A DNA stretch of 36,213 nucleotides, taken from CAZYAK01 sp964645935. Its GTDB lineage: Bacteria > Patescibacteriota > Gracilibacteria > Peribacterales > Peribacteraceae. The stretch is taken from NCBI GenBank assembly GCA_964645935.1, contig CAZYAK010000009.1:1-36213 (forward strand). Reading direction: 5' to 3'. This document shows positions 22,911 to 31,819 of this stretch, one piece after another; the stretch's first letter is position 1, and every line of letters starts with the position of its first letter. The notes under the pieces were generated by a model that was given only the letters and a program-made list of their open reading frames with translations, ran no database searches and was not told the DNA's origin. The position numbers and the translations under genes are program-made.

Positions 22911-25850
22911 TCAGAGCCCCTCCCGGTCCTTGGCCTCGATCGGCGAGAAATCGTGCGCTAGAATGCGATTCCAGACCGTCCGGACCAGGCGCATGAGGGC
23001 TTGCTTCTCGGTGTCTCCGATGGCGAAATCGCGCGTGATGGGATGATCCTCACGGTCGCCGACGAATTCCACACGGAAAGCGCGCGGTGTCAAAGATGGA
23101 AGTGCCTTCTCCAGGAGCACCGCGTAGAAGAGCAGCTGCCGGTAGATACCACCTTCACGGATCTCCTTCTCGGTTTTAGGCTTGCCGGTCTTGTAGTCGA
23201 TCACAATGCCGTGAGCGGACACCGGCGAGTCGCGGTCGATGCGATCAATCTTGCCCTTGATGGGAATGTCCCCAAGGCGCGCGGTAAAGCCGCTCTCGAC
23301 CTTCTCGATGTAGGGCGTTTGGCCGCGAAGATGCGATTCGTAATAGCGGGGCAGCTCCGCACGGCCCACATGCAGGAGGCGTTTGAGCTCGCTGTCGATC
23401 AGAAACTCGCGCTCGATGAGGTAGTTGTCGAATACGCCCACAAGTTCTTCCACGCCCATCGGCATCCCCTGCTGCATCCGCATCCCCCACTGCTTGAGCG
23501 CGAAGTGCACGGCGTTGCCATACGCGAGTTCAGTGGCGGGCAGCTGTGGCACCTCCAGGAGGTCGACACGCAGGAATTCCTCGGGATCGTCTAAGAAGCG
23601 ATTGAGGGCGCTGGCCGAGAGTGCGTAGGTCTGCAGCTTCTCATCCAAGTACGCGTGGAATTCGGCGTCGAGATCCCGCACGGGCGAGAGCAGCAGTGTG
23701 GACGCTTTCTCCGGATCCGAGAGCTCGATGTCCCGCTCAGGCAATGGCCCCGCCTCTGCCACAAACGCAGAAGGGGCGACGTCACGCGCCTTGTCGCCGG
23801 ACGTGCGCTCGCGCGGGCAGCTAAGGATGAGCTCGCGCTTGGCGCGAGTCATCGCGACGAAGGCGACACGTCGTTCGTCCTGGTGCTTTTCGAACTCCTT
23901 CTGCTCGCGTGTCCAGCCGTACAACAGATCTTCCGGAAGCGACAGGCCGCTGGGCGTGCGGCGTTGGTCCCAGTGACCCTCCCGGAAGTTCACCAGGAAG
24001 ACTGTGTGAAACTCCTTGCCTTTGCTTTGGTGCGCGGTCATCAGTTGTACTCCGTCGGAGACGAGGTGCGGAAGCTCGTACGTGATCCTCAGCTGCCCGT
24101 ATTCGGGATCGGTGTAGAACGCGATGTCCTCCATCAGATCCTCGTACGTGAACGCCGGCTCTTCCACCATGCGGCCGCGGACGCGGTCAAAGAAGGTCTG
24201 GAGCGCGCCAAGGTCCAGCGGGTGGATCTTCCCGGTCTTGGGCACGAGACCCGCATCGTGGAGCACGCGTTCCACGGTCTCCACCGCTGTACGCGTAGCG
24301 AGATGCGACTTCAGTGAGAGCAAGAGATCGCGTGCCGCGAGGATTTGCTCAGGCTGACGGAGATGAAGTTCCTCAGCACCGCCCTGGTCCAAAGTCAGTG
24401 TGAGATCGAGGAGGCGTGATTTCTTCTCTCGCGTAGCGCGGTACAGACGCGCAAGATCGGCAGGATGGCAGGCAAAACAGTCGGAGCCGAGGGCGTCCGC
24501 CAGTAGCGCGTCTCTTTCCGGATGCTGCACCGCGCGGAGGATGGCGATAGCCTGGAGCACGAGCGGATGCGTGAGGAGGTCCGCCTTGCCGCCCATGCGC
24601 ACAGGAATGCCGCGCGCGGTGAGGACGTCGAAGTGTGTCCGGAGTTCCCCGTTGGTTTGTGTGATGACGGCGATCTCCTCCGGCGCGACGCCCGCCTTGA
24701 TGCGCTCCTCGGCGAGATCGGCCACCATCCAGGGCTCCGCCGCGTCGCTTGGCGGTCGCAGGAGCACGGGTAGCTCCCCCTCCCCGGCAATGGCGGCGGT
24801 GAGATCCTTGCTAAGCCCCTCAATGTGTCCCACCAGGCGCTCCGTGTTGCGGGCGATCAGGCGTCCGGCGGCGTCCAGGATGGCCTGCGTGGAGCGATAG
24901 CTCTGTGTCAGCGTGACCACCACGGCCTTGGGGAAGCGTGTGCGGAACTTGAGGATATTCTGCAGGTTCGCTCCCTGAAAACGGTAGATAGCTTGGTCGT
25001 CGTCGCCCACGACGAAGAGGTTGGGCTCCTGATGCGAGTACGTGGTGAGTAGCTCGATCAGGCGGTACTGCGAACCATTGGTATCTTGGAACTCGTCCAC
25101 GTGCACGTACTGGTACCGCTCCTGGAGACTGGCGAGCAACCACTCCTCACGTTCCAGCGCGCGGATCGTGAAGAGGATCATATCGTCGAAGTCGTACCGG
25201 CCAGTCTTCTCCAACATCCCTTGGTAGCGCCCAAAGATCTCTGCGAACTCGTGTACCTTGCGCGCGGTACGGAGATTCTTCTCATGCGCCTTGGTGCCAG
25301 GCTTGCTTTTGCCTTCCATCTCAACGGAAAACTCTTCTGCGACGCGCCGCAGATCGTCCTGAATCTTGCCCTCGCGCTTTACCTGCGAGATGCGGTCGAG
25401 GATCTCGCGCGTGCGGTCGTACGGGTTCTTGGGATTCACGATAACGAGATCGGGCAGCAGCGTGTCTAGCACCTCATTGACCTGTCGGTACCGTTCCAAG
25501 TCCGAGATCTGCTGCGATGCCGACCACTCATCGAAGAGTACGGGGTTGTCATTGATGACGTCCTGGCAGAAGCCATGGAGCGTACGGACCGTCACACCGT
25601 ACGCGTCGGGGCCAATGAGCTGGCGGAGGCGGTCGCGCATCGCGGTGGCACCGCTTACCGAGAAGGTAAGGCAGAGGATATTGCCCGGCCGCATGTGGGT
25701 CTTTTTGAGGATGTTCGCCACGCGCATGGACACGGTCTGCGTCTTGCCCGTGCCCGGGCCTGCGATCACCATCACCGGACCCTCAATGGTATCCACCGCC
25801 TGTTTCTGGGCGACATTCAGTTGGGCGTACTCGTTCTCAAAGCTCTGCAC
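22911..25850 (-). CDS. UvrD/Rep/PcrA-like SF1A helicase fused to a RecB-type PD-(D/E)XK nuclease
   Basis: A 979-residue protein with the SF1A helicase motifs: Q-motif LNVAQKQAV, Walker A AGPGTGKTQT (about 31-40), Ia LCLTFSVSGATAM, Walker B HVDEFQDTN (near 252), III VVGDDDQAIYRFQGAN, IV TLTQSYRST, V LMTAHQSKGKEF and VI AFVAMTRAKREL. The C-terminal 200 residues hold a RecB/AddB-like nuclease: ALNRFLDDP, GNAVHFALKQW, KGKIDRID (metal Asp) and VIDYKTGK (Asp, Lys of the D-x-K core) followed by YRQLLFYAVLL. No Fe-S Cys cluster is evident. Such fusions act in double-strand-break repair or replication rescue. The start codon is GTG (25850); a TAGCAT box ends seven bases upstream. Confidence 0.93.
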   Translation of the reverse strand: MQSFENEYAQLNVAQKQAVDTIEGPVMVIAGPGTGKTQTVSMRVANILKKTHMRPGNILCLTFSVSGATAMRDRLRQLIGPDAYGVTVRTLHGFCQDVINDNPVLFDEWSASQQISDLERYRQVNEVLDTLLPDLVIVNPKNPYDRTREILDRISQVKREGKIQDDLRRVAEEFSVEMEGKSKPGTKAHEKNLRTARKVHEFAEIFGRYQGMLEKTGRYDFDDMILFTIRALEREEWLLASLQERYQYVHVDEFQDTNGSQYRLIELLTTYSHQEPNLFVVGDDDQAIYRFQGANLQNILKFRTRFPKAVVVTLTQSYRSTQAILDAAGRLIARNTERLVGHIEGLSKDLTAAIAGEGELPVLLRPPSDAAEPWMVADLAEERIKAGVAPEEIAVITQTNGELRTHFDVLTARGIPVRMGGKADLLTHPLVLQAIAILRAVQHPERDALLADALGSDCFACHPADLARLYRATREKKSRLLDLTLTLDQGGAEELHLRQPEQILAARDLLLSLKSHLATRTAVETVERVLHDAGLVPKTGKIHPLDLGALQTFFDRVRGRMVEEPAFTYEDLMEDIAFYTDPEYGQLRITYELPHLVSDGVQLMTAHQSKGKEFHTVFLVNFREGHWDQRRTPSGLSLPEDLLYGWTREQKEFEKHQDERRVAFVAMTRAKRELILSCPRERTSGDKARDVAPSAFVAEAGPLPERDIELSDPEKASTLLLSPVRDLDAEFHAYLDEKLQTYALSASALNRFLDDPEEFLRVDLLEVPQLPATELAYGNAVHFALKQWGMRMQQGMPMGVEELVGVFDNYLIEREFLIDSELKRLLHVGRAELPRYYESHLRGQTPYIEKVESGFTARLGDIPIKGKIDRIDRDSPVSAHGIVIDYKTGKPKTEKEIREGGIYRQLLFYAVLLEKALPSLTPRAFRVEFVGDREDHPITRDFAIGDTEKQALMRLVRTVWNRILAHDFSPIEAKDREGL

Positions 25851-25926
25851 AGTATAGATGCTAGCACAGCACCTCTATCCTCGAGCGGCATCCCATGTGT
25901 CCGATGTTTCCCGAGGTTCCCGAGTT

Positions 25927-25953
25927 TTGCTAATATCTTTTTTGTTGTATAAT
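25927..25953 (+). promoter_or_regulatory. AT-rich promoter predicted to give a near-leaderless mRNA
   Basis: A perfect TATAAT (25948-25953) lies eight bases before the ATG at 25962. TTGCTA (25927-25932) is 15 bases upstream, or TTTTGC (25925-25930) with a 17-base spacer. The leader would be about two bases. Confidence 0.65.
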
Positions 25954-25961
25954 ATACACAT

Positions 25962-26396
25962 ATGGAGAACCCGAGCGTTGAGGACCTTGTGAGAATCGTG
26001 ATGGACGAACCGATTGCACCGGACGACGTGACATCGACTCTCACATTGATCGGCGGTTCCAAACATTTTGGAAAGCTTGCGCTGAACCCCAAGACGGATT
26101 TTGCACAAACCGAGGAAGAACTCGATGGAGAAACGCTGACACGTTCACTGCTTAAGGGGGTCGCTGGCAAGACACTCGAGGGTGCCATCAAGGGTCTACG
26201 GGCACACGTGCGAGGTATGCTCTCGGACGGTGTGGAAGGCGCAATGGCAAGAGACCTGCAATTTCCGGTGGATGACGCCATTGATGCACTCACGCTGGAA
26301 GTCGCTGCTCGCGTGACACGTCGTTTGGGAGTCACAAACTCAGATGATGCACTCATAGTGGCACTCGTGGCACACAACCATCCAGAGCCCAACTAA
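25962..26396 (+). CDS. Hypothetical protein, soluble, 144 residues
   Basis: I do not recognise this protein. It has no signal peptide or membrane helix. Residues 1-50 look like a helix plus strands (VEDLVRIVMDEPIAPDDV). Residues about 60-144 are mostly helical, with a cluster of Gly-Lys residues (LLKGVAGKTLEGAIKGLRAH) and an acidic helix. It has one of the strongest promoters in the window (perfect TATAAT), which suggests a well-expressed protein. It is divergent from the helicase-nuclease gene. Confidence 0.72.
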   Translation: MENPSVEDLVRIVMDEPIAPDDVTSTLTLIGGSKHFGKLALNPKTDFAQTEEELDGETLTRSLLKGVAGKTLEGAIKGLRAHVRGMLSDGVEGAMARDLQFPVDDAIDALTLEVAARVTRRLGVTNSDDALIVALVAHNHPEPN

Positions 26397-26506
26397 GAAC
26401 TTGGCGAGAAGGGGCGAGGTACGTCTTCGTCAGTGACGAGGCATGGACGTCCTGCGTTCTGTTCGTGCTGTGCTCCGGTTTTGAAAAACTCTCTCTCTGC
26501 GGCCCA

Positions 26507-26887
26507 TTATTGCAACAACAGTAGTAGGCACGCCCCACCCGCCGCCTCGTCGTCCACATCCTCCGAGAGGCGACCCACTCGCGTATCCCGCACATCCAGA
26601 CAGCGAGTGCCCGCGCTGATACGCCCCACGCGCGCGCCGCGGGCGTCATAGAGACGATCATCCTCGGACACGCGGCCGACGGGCACGTCCGCGGCGCCAT
26701 ATACCCGCTCCCCCTCCACGCGACCCACCTGCTCGCCCCCGGCATCCCGGATCTCGGCGGAGTTGGCGTCACGCACCCGCACACTCCCGGCACGCGTGCC
26801 ATCCTCCCGCCTCACGGGTACCCCGAAGCCACCACAAGCAGTGAGCACGAGGAGGCCGGTCGCCAAGAACGGTGCGAGTCGTCTCAT
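26507..26887 (-). CDS. Repeat-containing lipoprotein
   Basis: A 126-residue protein with a lipoprotein signal (LLVLTACG, Cys at 18). The mature part is a tandem array of a 16-17 residue unit starting VGR(V/I/L): VGRVEGERVYGAADVP, VGRVSEDDRLYDARGAR, VGRISAGTRCLDVRDTR, and a last partial VGRLSED. Each unit should form a beta hairpin, so the array may make a small beta-roll or beta-meander on the cell surface. The C-terminus is unusual: after an acidic turn it ends in a hydrophobic run (CLLLLLQ). TAGGAT (26894-26899) with TTGTCA 16 bases upstream ends six bases before the ATG. Confidence 0.75.
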   Translation of the reverse strand: MRRLAPFLATGLLVLTACGGFGVPVRREDGTRAGSVRVRDANSAEIRDAGGEQVGRVEGERVYGAADVPVGRVSEDDRLYDARGARVGRISAGTRCLDVRDTRVGRLSEDVDDEAAGGACLLLLLQ

Positions 26888-26893
26888 GGACGA

Positions 26894-26921
26894 ATCCTAT
26901 CGCACCGTTCAGGAATGACAA
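26894..26921 (-). promoter_or_regulatory. Promoter predicted to give a leaderless lipoprotein mRNA
   Basis: Minus-strand TTGTCA (26916-26921, five of six consensus bases), 16 bases, TAGGAT (26894-26899), six bases, then ATG. The predicted transcription start is the start codon itself. Confidence 0.6.
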
Positions 26922-26934
26922 GCTAGCTGTACGC

Positions 26935-28419
26935 TCACGCCATCGGATATTCTTTGGCGCAATGGTCGCACTTCTGGATCTTCTCCCCGTCCTTGATGAG
27001 ATCGACCAGCGAGCCCTTGCGACAATGAGAGCAGGTCTTGGAGGGAGTGAAGGAGTGAACCGGAGAGAAGCCGATGCGCTTGGGAATGCCACCGTGCTCG
27101 CGGATGGTGAGTGAGCGAGGGTGGTCACGCATCTTCTGCAAAACCTTGGCTTCGATCTGACGGATGCGCTCGCGCGTGACGCCGAATTCCTTGCCCACCT
27201 CCTCCAGCGTATGGCCGATGCCGTCCCGGAGCCCGAAGCGCATCTCGATAATCTTGCGCTCGCGGGGCGTGAGGAACTCGAGCATCGCGTGGACGTTCTC
27301 TTTTCGCAGCTGTCGATTGGTCGCCTCAAACGGGTTGACGGCCTCTTCGTCCTCGATGAAGTCGCCGAGCTTGGAATCCTCCTCGGAGCCCACGGGGCTT
27401 TCTAGGGAAATAATGTCTTGGGAGATTTTCTGGATGTGCGCCACCTTCTTAATATCCATCTCCATCTCTACCGCCAGTTCCTCGAGGGTCGGCTCGCGGC
27501 CGAGCTCCTGCACCAGACGGCGCTGCGTGTGGGTGAGCTTGTTGATGGTCTCGACCATGTGCACCGGAATGCGGATGGTACGGGCCTGGTCCGCGATGGC
27601 GCGAGTGATGGCCTGTCGGATCCACCACGTGGCGTATGTGGAAAATTTGAACCCACGCTCTGGATCGAACTTCTCGACGGCACGGAAGAGGCCGATGTTG
27701 CCCTCCTGGATGAGGTCCAGGAAGGAGAGCCCGCGGCCGATGTACTTCTTGGCAATGGAGACGACGAGACGAAGGTTGGCTTCGGCCAGCTGCTGCTTGG
27801 CGGACGCATCGCCCTTGCGGATGCGGCGGGCAAGCTCCACCTCCTTGCGCGCGTCGATGAGCGGCACGCGGCCGATCTCCGAGAGATACATGCGGACCGA
27901 GTCGTTGCTGATTTCAAGCAGGTCGATCTCCCGCTCCTTGCGGCGCTTCTTGCGCTCCTCGTCCGAAAGGTCCTTGTCGCTGTCCACGGCGATGCCCGCC
28001 ATGGCGATCATCTTCATGGAATCATCGTCGGCCTCGCCCATGGTCTCCACCTTCTCACCCTCGTCGGCGTCGGCGTCGTCGTCATCGGAGCCCGCAGCGT
28101 CATCGCCGGTAGCCACCTCTGCCAGGTCCTCGGTGGGCTCGGGCACGGCCAGAGGCGTGGCGCTCTTGCTGGCCTTCTTGTCCCAGATAAGAGCGTCCTT
28201 CACATCGATCACCTGGATACCGAGATCCACGAACAGGGTGTAGATCTCATCGAGGAGGTCCACGTTCTCCTCGGCGTTGGGCACGGCGGAGATGATTTCC
28301 TGGTGCGTCACGTAGCGCTGCTCGCGTCCTTTCTTGATGAGATGGGTGACTTTTTCCGGAAACCGCTTAAGGTCGTCGTCGGTGGGTTGAGCGATGAATT
28401 TCCGAGGGTGCGAAGCCAT
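26935..28419 (-). CDS. rpoD: Primary sigma factor RpoD with C-terminal zinc-ribbon extension
   Basis: A 494-residue group 1 sigma factor. Region 1.1-like residues 12-80 and a very acidic linker (95-133) precede region 1.2 (NDSVRMYLSEIGRVPL, 172-187), region 2 with NLRLVVSIAKKY, GLSFLDLIQEGNIGL and the -10 reading helix FSTYATWWIRQAI (259-271), region 3 and region 4 (LTPRERKIIEMRFGL, then VTRERIRQIEAKVL, 383-427), which reads the -35. Beyond region 4 are about 57 further residues with four cysteines (CSHC at 463-466, CDHC at 484-487), a zinc-ribbon-like unit not found in E. coli or B. subtilis primary sigma factors. It is downstream of dnaG, as in the classical macromolecular-synthesis operon. 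Confidence 0.97.
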   Translation of the reverse strand: MASHPRKFIAQPTDDDLKRFPEKVTHLIKKGREQRYVTHQEIISAVPNAEENVDLLDEIYTLFVDLGIQVIDVKDALIWDKKASKSATPLAVPEPTEDLAEVATGDDAAGSDDDDADADEGEKVETMGEADDDSMKMIAMAGIAVDSDKDLSDEERKKRRKEREIDLLEISNDSVRMYLSEIGRVPLIDARKEVELARRIRKGDASAKQQLAEANLRLVVSIAKKYIGRGLSFLDLIQEGNIGLFRAVEKFDPERGFKFSTYATWWIRQAITRAIADQARTIRIPVHMVETINKLTHTQRRLVQELGREPTLEELAVEMEMDIKKVAHIQKISQDIISLESPVGSEEDSKLGDFIEDEEAVNPFEATNRQLRKENVHAMLEFLTPRERKIIEMRFGLRDGIGHTLEEVGKEFGVTRERIRQIEAKVLQKMRDHPRSLTIREHGGIPKRIGFSPVHSFTPSKTCSHCRKGSLVDLIKDGEKIQKCDHCAKEYPMA

Positions 28420-28524
28420 GAATTCAGTGCAAAGGAAGGGGCAGACTGGCCCGACGATCCCACACTACTCCAACGTCCCACCTCACGGAAAGGGCAAACG
28501 CAGGCTTTTGGGTAGGCATACGCC

Positions 28525-30270
28525 TCAGGACTGGCGCTGCATGAGCGTGAGAACCTTGCGATAGTCCTCCTGGAGCAGCACCTCGTCGGCCTTGCTACCG
28601 GCCTTGCGGGCGTCGAGCATCCGCTTCGTGAGGTCTTGGAGTTTGGATTTGAGCAGCTCCTTGTTGGCGGCCTTGACGCTCCGACGCAGTTCCCGCTGCG
28701 CGAGCGATTCGCTCCAATCCCCGAATCCGCTCTCTTCCGAGAAGAGGTGGAGGATCGCGGCGCGCTCGCGGTGCTCATCGGGGATCATCAGCGTTTCGGG
28801 CGTGAGCCTAATTGCGTCAGCCGGGGCATCGCGCACGGCGGCGTAGAGTGCGGCGCAAAAGCCGTCTTGCGGCTCGATGAGTTCGGGGAGGAGGGTACGC
28901 AGCCGCGGATAGAGGAGGAACATCCCGAGCACGATCTCCACCGCGGAGAAGTCCCGCGAGCGGTCCTTCTGCGCCGCAGGAGCCAAAGGCCGCGGGCGCG
29001 GTACGTCGGTAAGAAGTTGTTGCATTTCCAGCGCGATCTCGGACTTGGGAATGCGGAATGCCGCCTCAAGTTTTTCCACCGAGGCCATGCGCTCCACCGC
29101 GGAGGGAATGGCGTTCACGAGGCGCAGAGCCTTGCGCAGCGCCTCGCGCCGGACGGGCGGTGAGTCCAGGTTCAGCGCACGCATGCCATCGATCATCACG
29201 TCCAGGTACGGCGACGCACCGGTCTTCAGCAAATGTTCCAGCAGGCTCGCATCCTGCGCGAGGATCTCGCTTGGGTCCTTGCCCGGCAGTACCACCACCT
29301 GCACATCGATACCCTGCGCCGCGAGCAGCGGGAATGCGCGCTCCATGGCGTCCTGCCCCGCGCGGTCTTGGTCCATACAGAGGACGGCAGTCTCTGCGTA
29401 GCGGCGCAGGAGCTTCACATGGTCCTCCGTGAGCGCAGTGCCGCACGTGGCCACGGCGTGCGTGGCGCCGGCGCGGTGGCAGGCCAGCACGTCGAAGTAT
29501 CCCTCCACGAGCAGCACCGTCTTGCACTCGCGGATGAATTCCTTGGCCTTGTGAAGGCCATACAGGAGGCCACTCTTATGGAAGAGAATGCCATCGGAGG
29601 AGTTGACGTACTTGGCATCGTCTTTGCCAAGCGTCCGTCCACCGAACCCGCAGAGCGCGCCCTGGGCATCGCGGATCGGGAACATGAGACGGTGGCGGAA
29701 GCGGTCGTAGATTTTTTCCTCCGTTAACTCCTTCTGGACACCCAGGCCCGCGGCAAGGATCTCCTTGCGCGAGAAACCGACTTTGAGAAGGTGCTCATAC
29801 GTGGCGGAGAACGAATCTGGCGCAACGCCGATCTCGAACTCCTCGACCTGCTCCTGCGGCACGACGCGCTTGGCGAGGTACTCCCCCACCGCGGGATGCT
29901 TGGGCAGCTCCGCCGTATAGAAAGACAGCGCCGCGTCCAGGCACTCGCGGGCACGCTGTTTCTCGTCCTTCTTAGGACCGGGAGCTGCGCGCTGCTCCAC
30001 CACGACACCCGTACGCTCAGCCAATTCCCGCAGCGCCTGCGGGAAATCCACACCCTCGATGGCCTGATAGAAGCTAAAAATGTCGCCTCCCGTCTGACAC
30101 GCGAAACAGTACGCAATGCCCTTGTCGGGCGAGACGAGGAAGCTGGGATGCGAGTCGTTGTGGAACGGACAGAGGCACACGAAGTTGCGCCCCTTGCGCT
30201 GGAGCGCGCAGTAGCTGCCCACGAGCTCCTCAATAGGGAGGCGTGACTTGATGGCGGAGACGGTGTCCAT
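28525..30270 (-). CDS. dnaG: DNA primase DnaG
   Basis: A 581-residue primase that makes RNA primers at the replication fork. The N-terminal zinc-binding domain has CPFH (34-37) and CFAC (55-58). The catalytic TOPRIM core carries EGYFDVLA, the metal-binding CMDQDRAGQDA and GKDPSEIL. The C-terminal 150 residues are helical, as expected for the DnaB-interacting part. ATG 30270 was chosen because the alignment with other primases starts at MDTVSAIKSRLPIEELV; the frame extends to 30351 without likeness. It is followed by rpoD after 105 bases with no clear terminator, so co-transcription is likely. Confidence 0.96.
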   Translation of the reverse strand: MDTVSAIKSRLPIEELVGSYCALQRKGRNFVCLCPFHNDSHPSFLVSPDKGIAYCFACQTGGDIFSFYQAIEGVDFPQALRELAERTGVVVEQRAAPGPKKDEKQRARECLDAALSFYTAELPKHPAVGEYLAKRVVPQEQVEEFEIGVAPDSFSATYEHLLKVGFSRKEILAAGLGVQKELTEEKIYDRFRHRLMFPIRDAQGALCGFGGRTLGKDDAKYVNSSDGILFHKSGLLYGLHKAKEFIRECKTVLLVEGYFDVLACHRAGATHAVATCGTALTEDHVKLLRRYAETAVLCMDQDRAGQDAMERAFPLLAAQGIDVQVVVLPGKDPSEILAQDASLLEHLLKTGASPYLDVMIDGMRALNLDSPPVRREALRKALRLVNAIPSAVERMASVEKLEAAFRIPKSEIALEMQQLLTDVPRPRPLAPAAQKDRSRDFSAVEIVLGMFLLYPRLRTLLPELIEPQDGFCAALYAAVRDAPADAIRLTPETLMIPDEHRERAAILHLFSEESGFGDWSESLAQRELRRSVKAANKELLKSKLQDLTKRMLDARKAGSKADEVLLQEDYRKVLTLMQRQS

Positions 30271-30356
30271 GGCGGGCGTCCATTCTCGTCGCGGCGGGGG
30301 GCGGTGGCAAGCGACGCGCGCGATACTGCTCATGGCATCATCCGGACTCACTCGTG

Positions 30357-30362
30357 TACGCT
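30357..30362 (+). promoter_or_regulatory. Candidate -10 box for the secreted Cys-rich gene cluster
   Basis: TACGCT ends eight bases before the ATG at 30371. No clear -35 is seen. The nearby GATACT (30322-30327) lies before an alternative in-frame ATG at 30332. Confidence 0.35.
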
Positions 30363-30370
30363 GTGGACCG

Positions 30371-31819
30371 ATGCGGATCTACGGACTCGGCGCACGGGCT
30401 GCTGGAGTGCTGCTGCCTGCTCTCGTGCTCGTGGCAGTGACGGTCATCTTGGGGATACAGGGGCTCTCGACGCCCGGACTGACGGGGCAATTGACTGGCA
30501 CGGACGTTCCAGAAACCTGCGGCATGGGACCCGTTGCCTGCACGGAAATCGGTGATTGCAGCGCCGTGACGTGCGGCGGTACCGGCGGGGCGACGTGCCA
30601 CGTAACCGGATACTGCGATTGCGACGCCTGCGGCGCCTGCGGGAATTCCGTCATCAACCCGGGCGAGCAATGCGACGACGGCAATCTGACCAACGGCGAC
30701 GGGTGTTCCGCCGCCTGCGCCTGGGAGCAGCAGTGCAACACCACCTGCTCGCCGGAGACGGGGTGCGCGTGCGGAGGATGGGCGTGCGTGGAATCCTTCC
30801 CGGGGCAATGGGGATGCACACTGGGAGCGACCTCCAGCGCGCAGGCGGTCCAGAGCAGCGCGGGCGCCACCGTGGTATCGAGCCAGACAGGCGCGGCCAG
30901 CAGCGCCAACGGCGCGAGCTCGGCGCAGGCGGCCAGCAGTGCCGCGCCGGCATCCAGCGATCCGGGGTCAGCCTCCAGCATCGCGGGGGCATCGAGCGCT
31001 CAAGCTCCCTCAAGCGCTCTGGCAGCTTCCAGTACCGCGGGAGTTTCCAGCGTGACTGGAGCCTCGAGCACCCCTGCCGTCAGCAGCTCCGCCTTCCTGG
31101 ACGCGATCTGCGGGAACGGCAGGGTCGACGCCGGCGAGCAGTGCGACCCGCCCGCGCCCCCGACGTGGATCATCAACGACTGCCGGCACCCCCTGGAGTC
31201 GATCGGATACACCCAGGGGTGCATCGGCGCGAACCAGTGCGAGTGCTACGCATTCGCCGCTGCAGTCAACAGCCAGTGCGGGGGCCCCGGCAGCACCACC
31301 TTCTCGCCGTTGCGCTGCCTTGTCCTCTGCAAGGACGCATGGTCCGGACCCCTGCCACCCACCAATATGACCGCTGCGGCATGCCAGAGCCAAGGAGGTA
31401 CCTGCGCAGACCCGTCCTCACCCACCTGCGTGTGCTATAAAGACCTGTGCCCGGCTCCTCCGCCTGCGGTGTGCGGGGCGGGGAAGGCCTGCTCGGGCTG
31501 CCGGTGTGTGGCATCGGCGGGGACATGCGGCAACGGCGTGCGCGAGGGCTCCGAGGGCTGCGATGACGGCAACGTCGCCGGCGGCGACGGCTGCTCCCCA
31601 TCATGCGCGGTCGAGCCCGGGTTCCAGTGCACGCCGCCGGGAACGGGTGGCGGGACGTGCCCCGCTGGAAGAACCTGTTCCGCGGCGCTGGGAACGGATG
31701 GCATCTGCCGGACGCTTGGACCCCAGTGCGCGGGAGGCACGCAGTTGACCTTTGCGGGCAAGTGCGGCGTGCCGTCGTGCGAAGGGCGCTGTTTCGCCTG
31801 CTCGCCCGACACGCCATGA
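30371..31819 (+). CDS. Secreted DUF4215 Cys-rich protein with Ser/Ala linker (first of four)
   Basis: A 482-residue exported protein. The start at 30371 opens on an N-terminal membrane or signal segment (GVLLPALVLVAVTVILGI, 13-30). Three DUF4215-type (Myxococcus Cys-rich) repeats are visible: CGNSVINPGEQCDDGN... GDGCSAAC near 97-120, CGNGRVDAGEQCD near 248, and CGNGVREGSEGCDDGN... GDGCSPSC near 385-410. A long SSA-type linker (about 155-240) separates the first two. More than 40 cysteines overall imply a disulfide-rich extracellular protein. An alternative in-frame start is ATG 30332. The stop overlaps the next ATG (ATGA), so the cluster is translated as an operon. Confidence 0.82.
   Translation: MRIYGLGARAAGVLLPALVLVAVTVILGIQGLSTPGLTGQLTGTDVPETCGMGPVACTEIGDCSAVTCGGTGGATCHVTGYCDCDACGACGNSVINPGEQCDDGNLTNGDGCSAACAWEQQCNTTCSPETGCACGGWACVESFPGQWGCTLGATSSAQAVQSSAGATVVSSQTGAASSANGASSAQAASSAAPASSDPGSASSIAGASSAQAPSSALAASSTAGVSSVTGASSTPAVSSSAFLDAICGNGRVDAGEQCDPPAPPTWIINDCRHPLESIGYTQGCIGANQCECYAFAAAVNSQCGGPGSTTFSPLRCLVLCKDAWSGPLPPTNMTAAACQSQGGTCADPSSPTCVCYKDLCPAPPPAVCGAGKACSGCRCVASAGTCGNGVREGSEGCDDGNVAGGDGCSPSCAVEPGFQCTPPGTGGGTCPAGRTCSAALGTDGICRTLGPQCAGGTQLTFAGKCGVPSCEGRCFACSPDTP

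Noticed and set aside
26397..26506. Possible regulatory RNA after the orphan gene at 25962, because of an imperfect CGTC...GACG inverted segment.
   Set aside because: The pairing is short and broken, and no promoter or T-run accompanies it.
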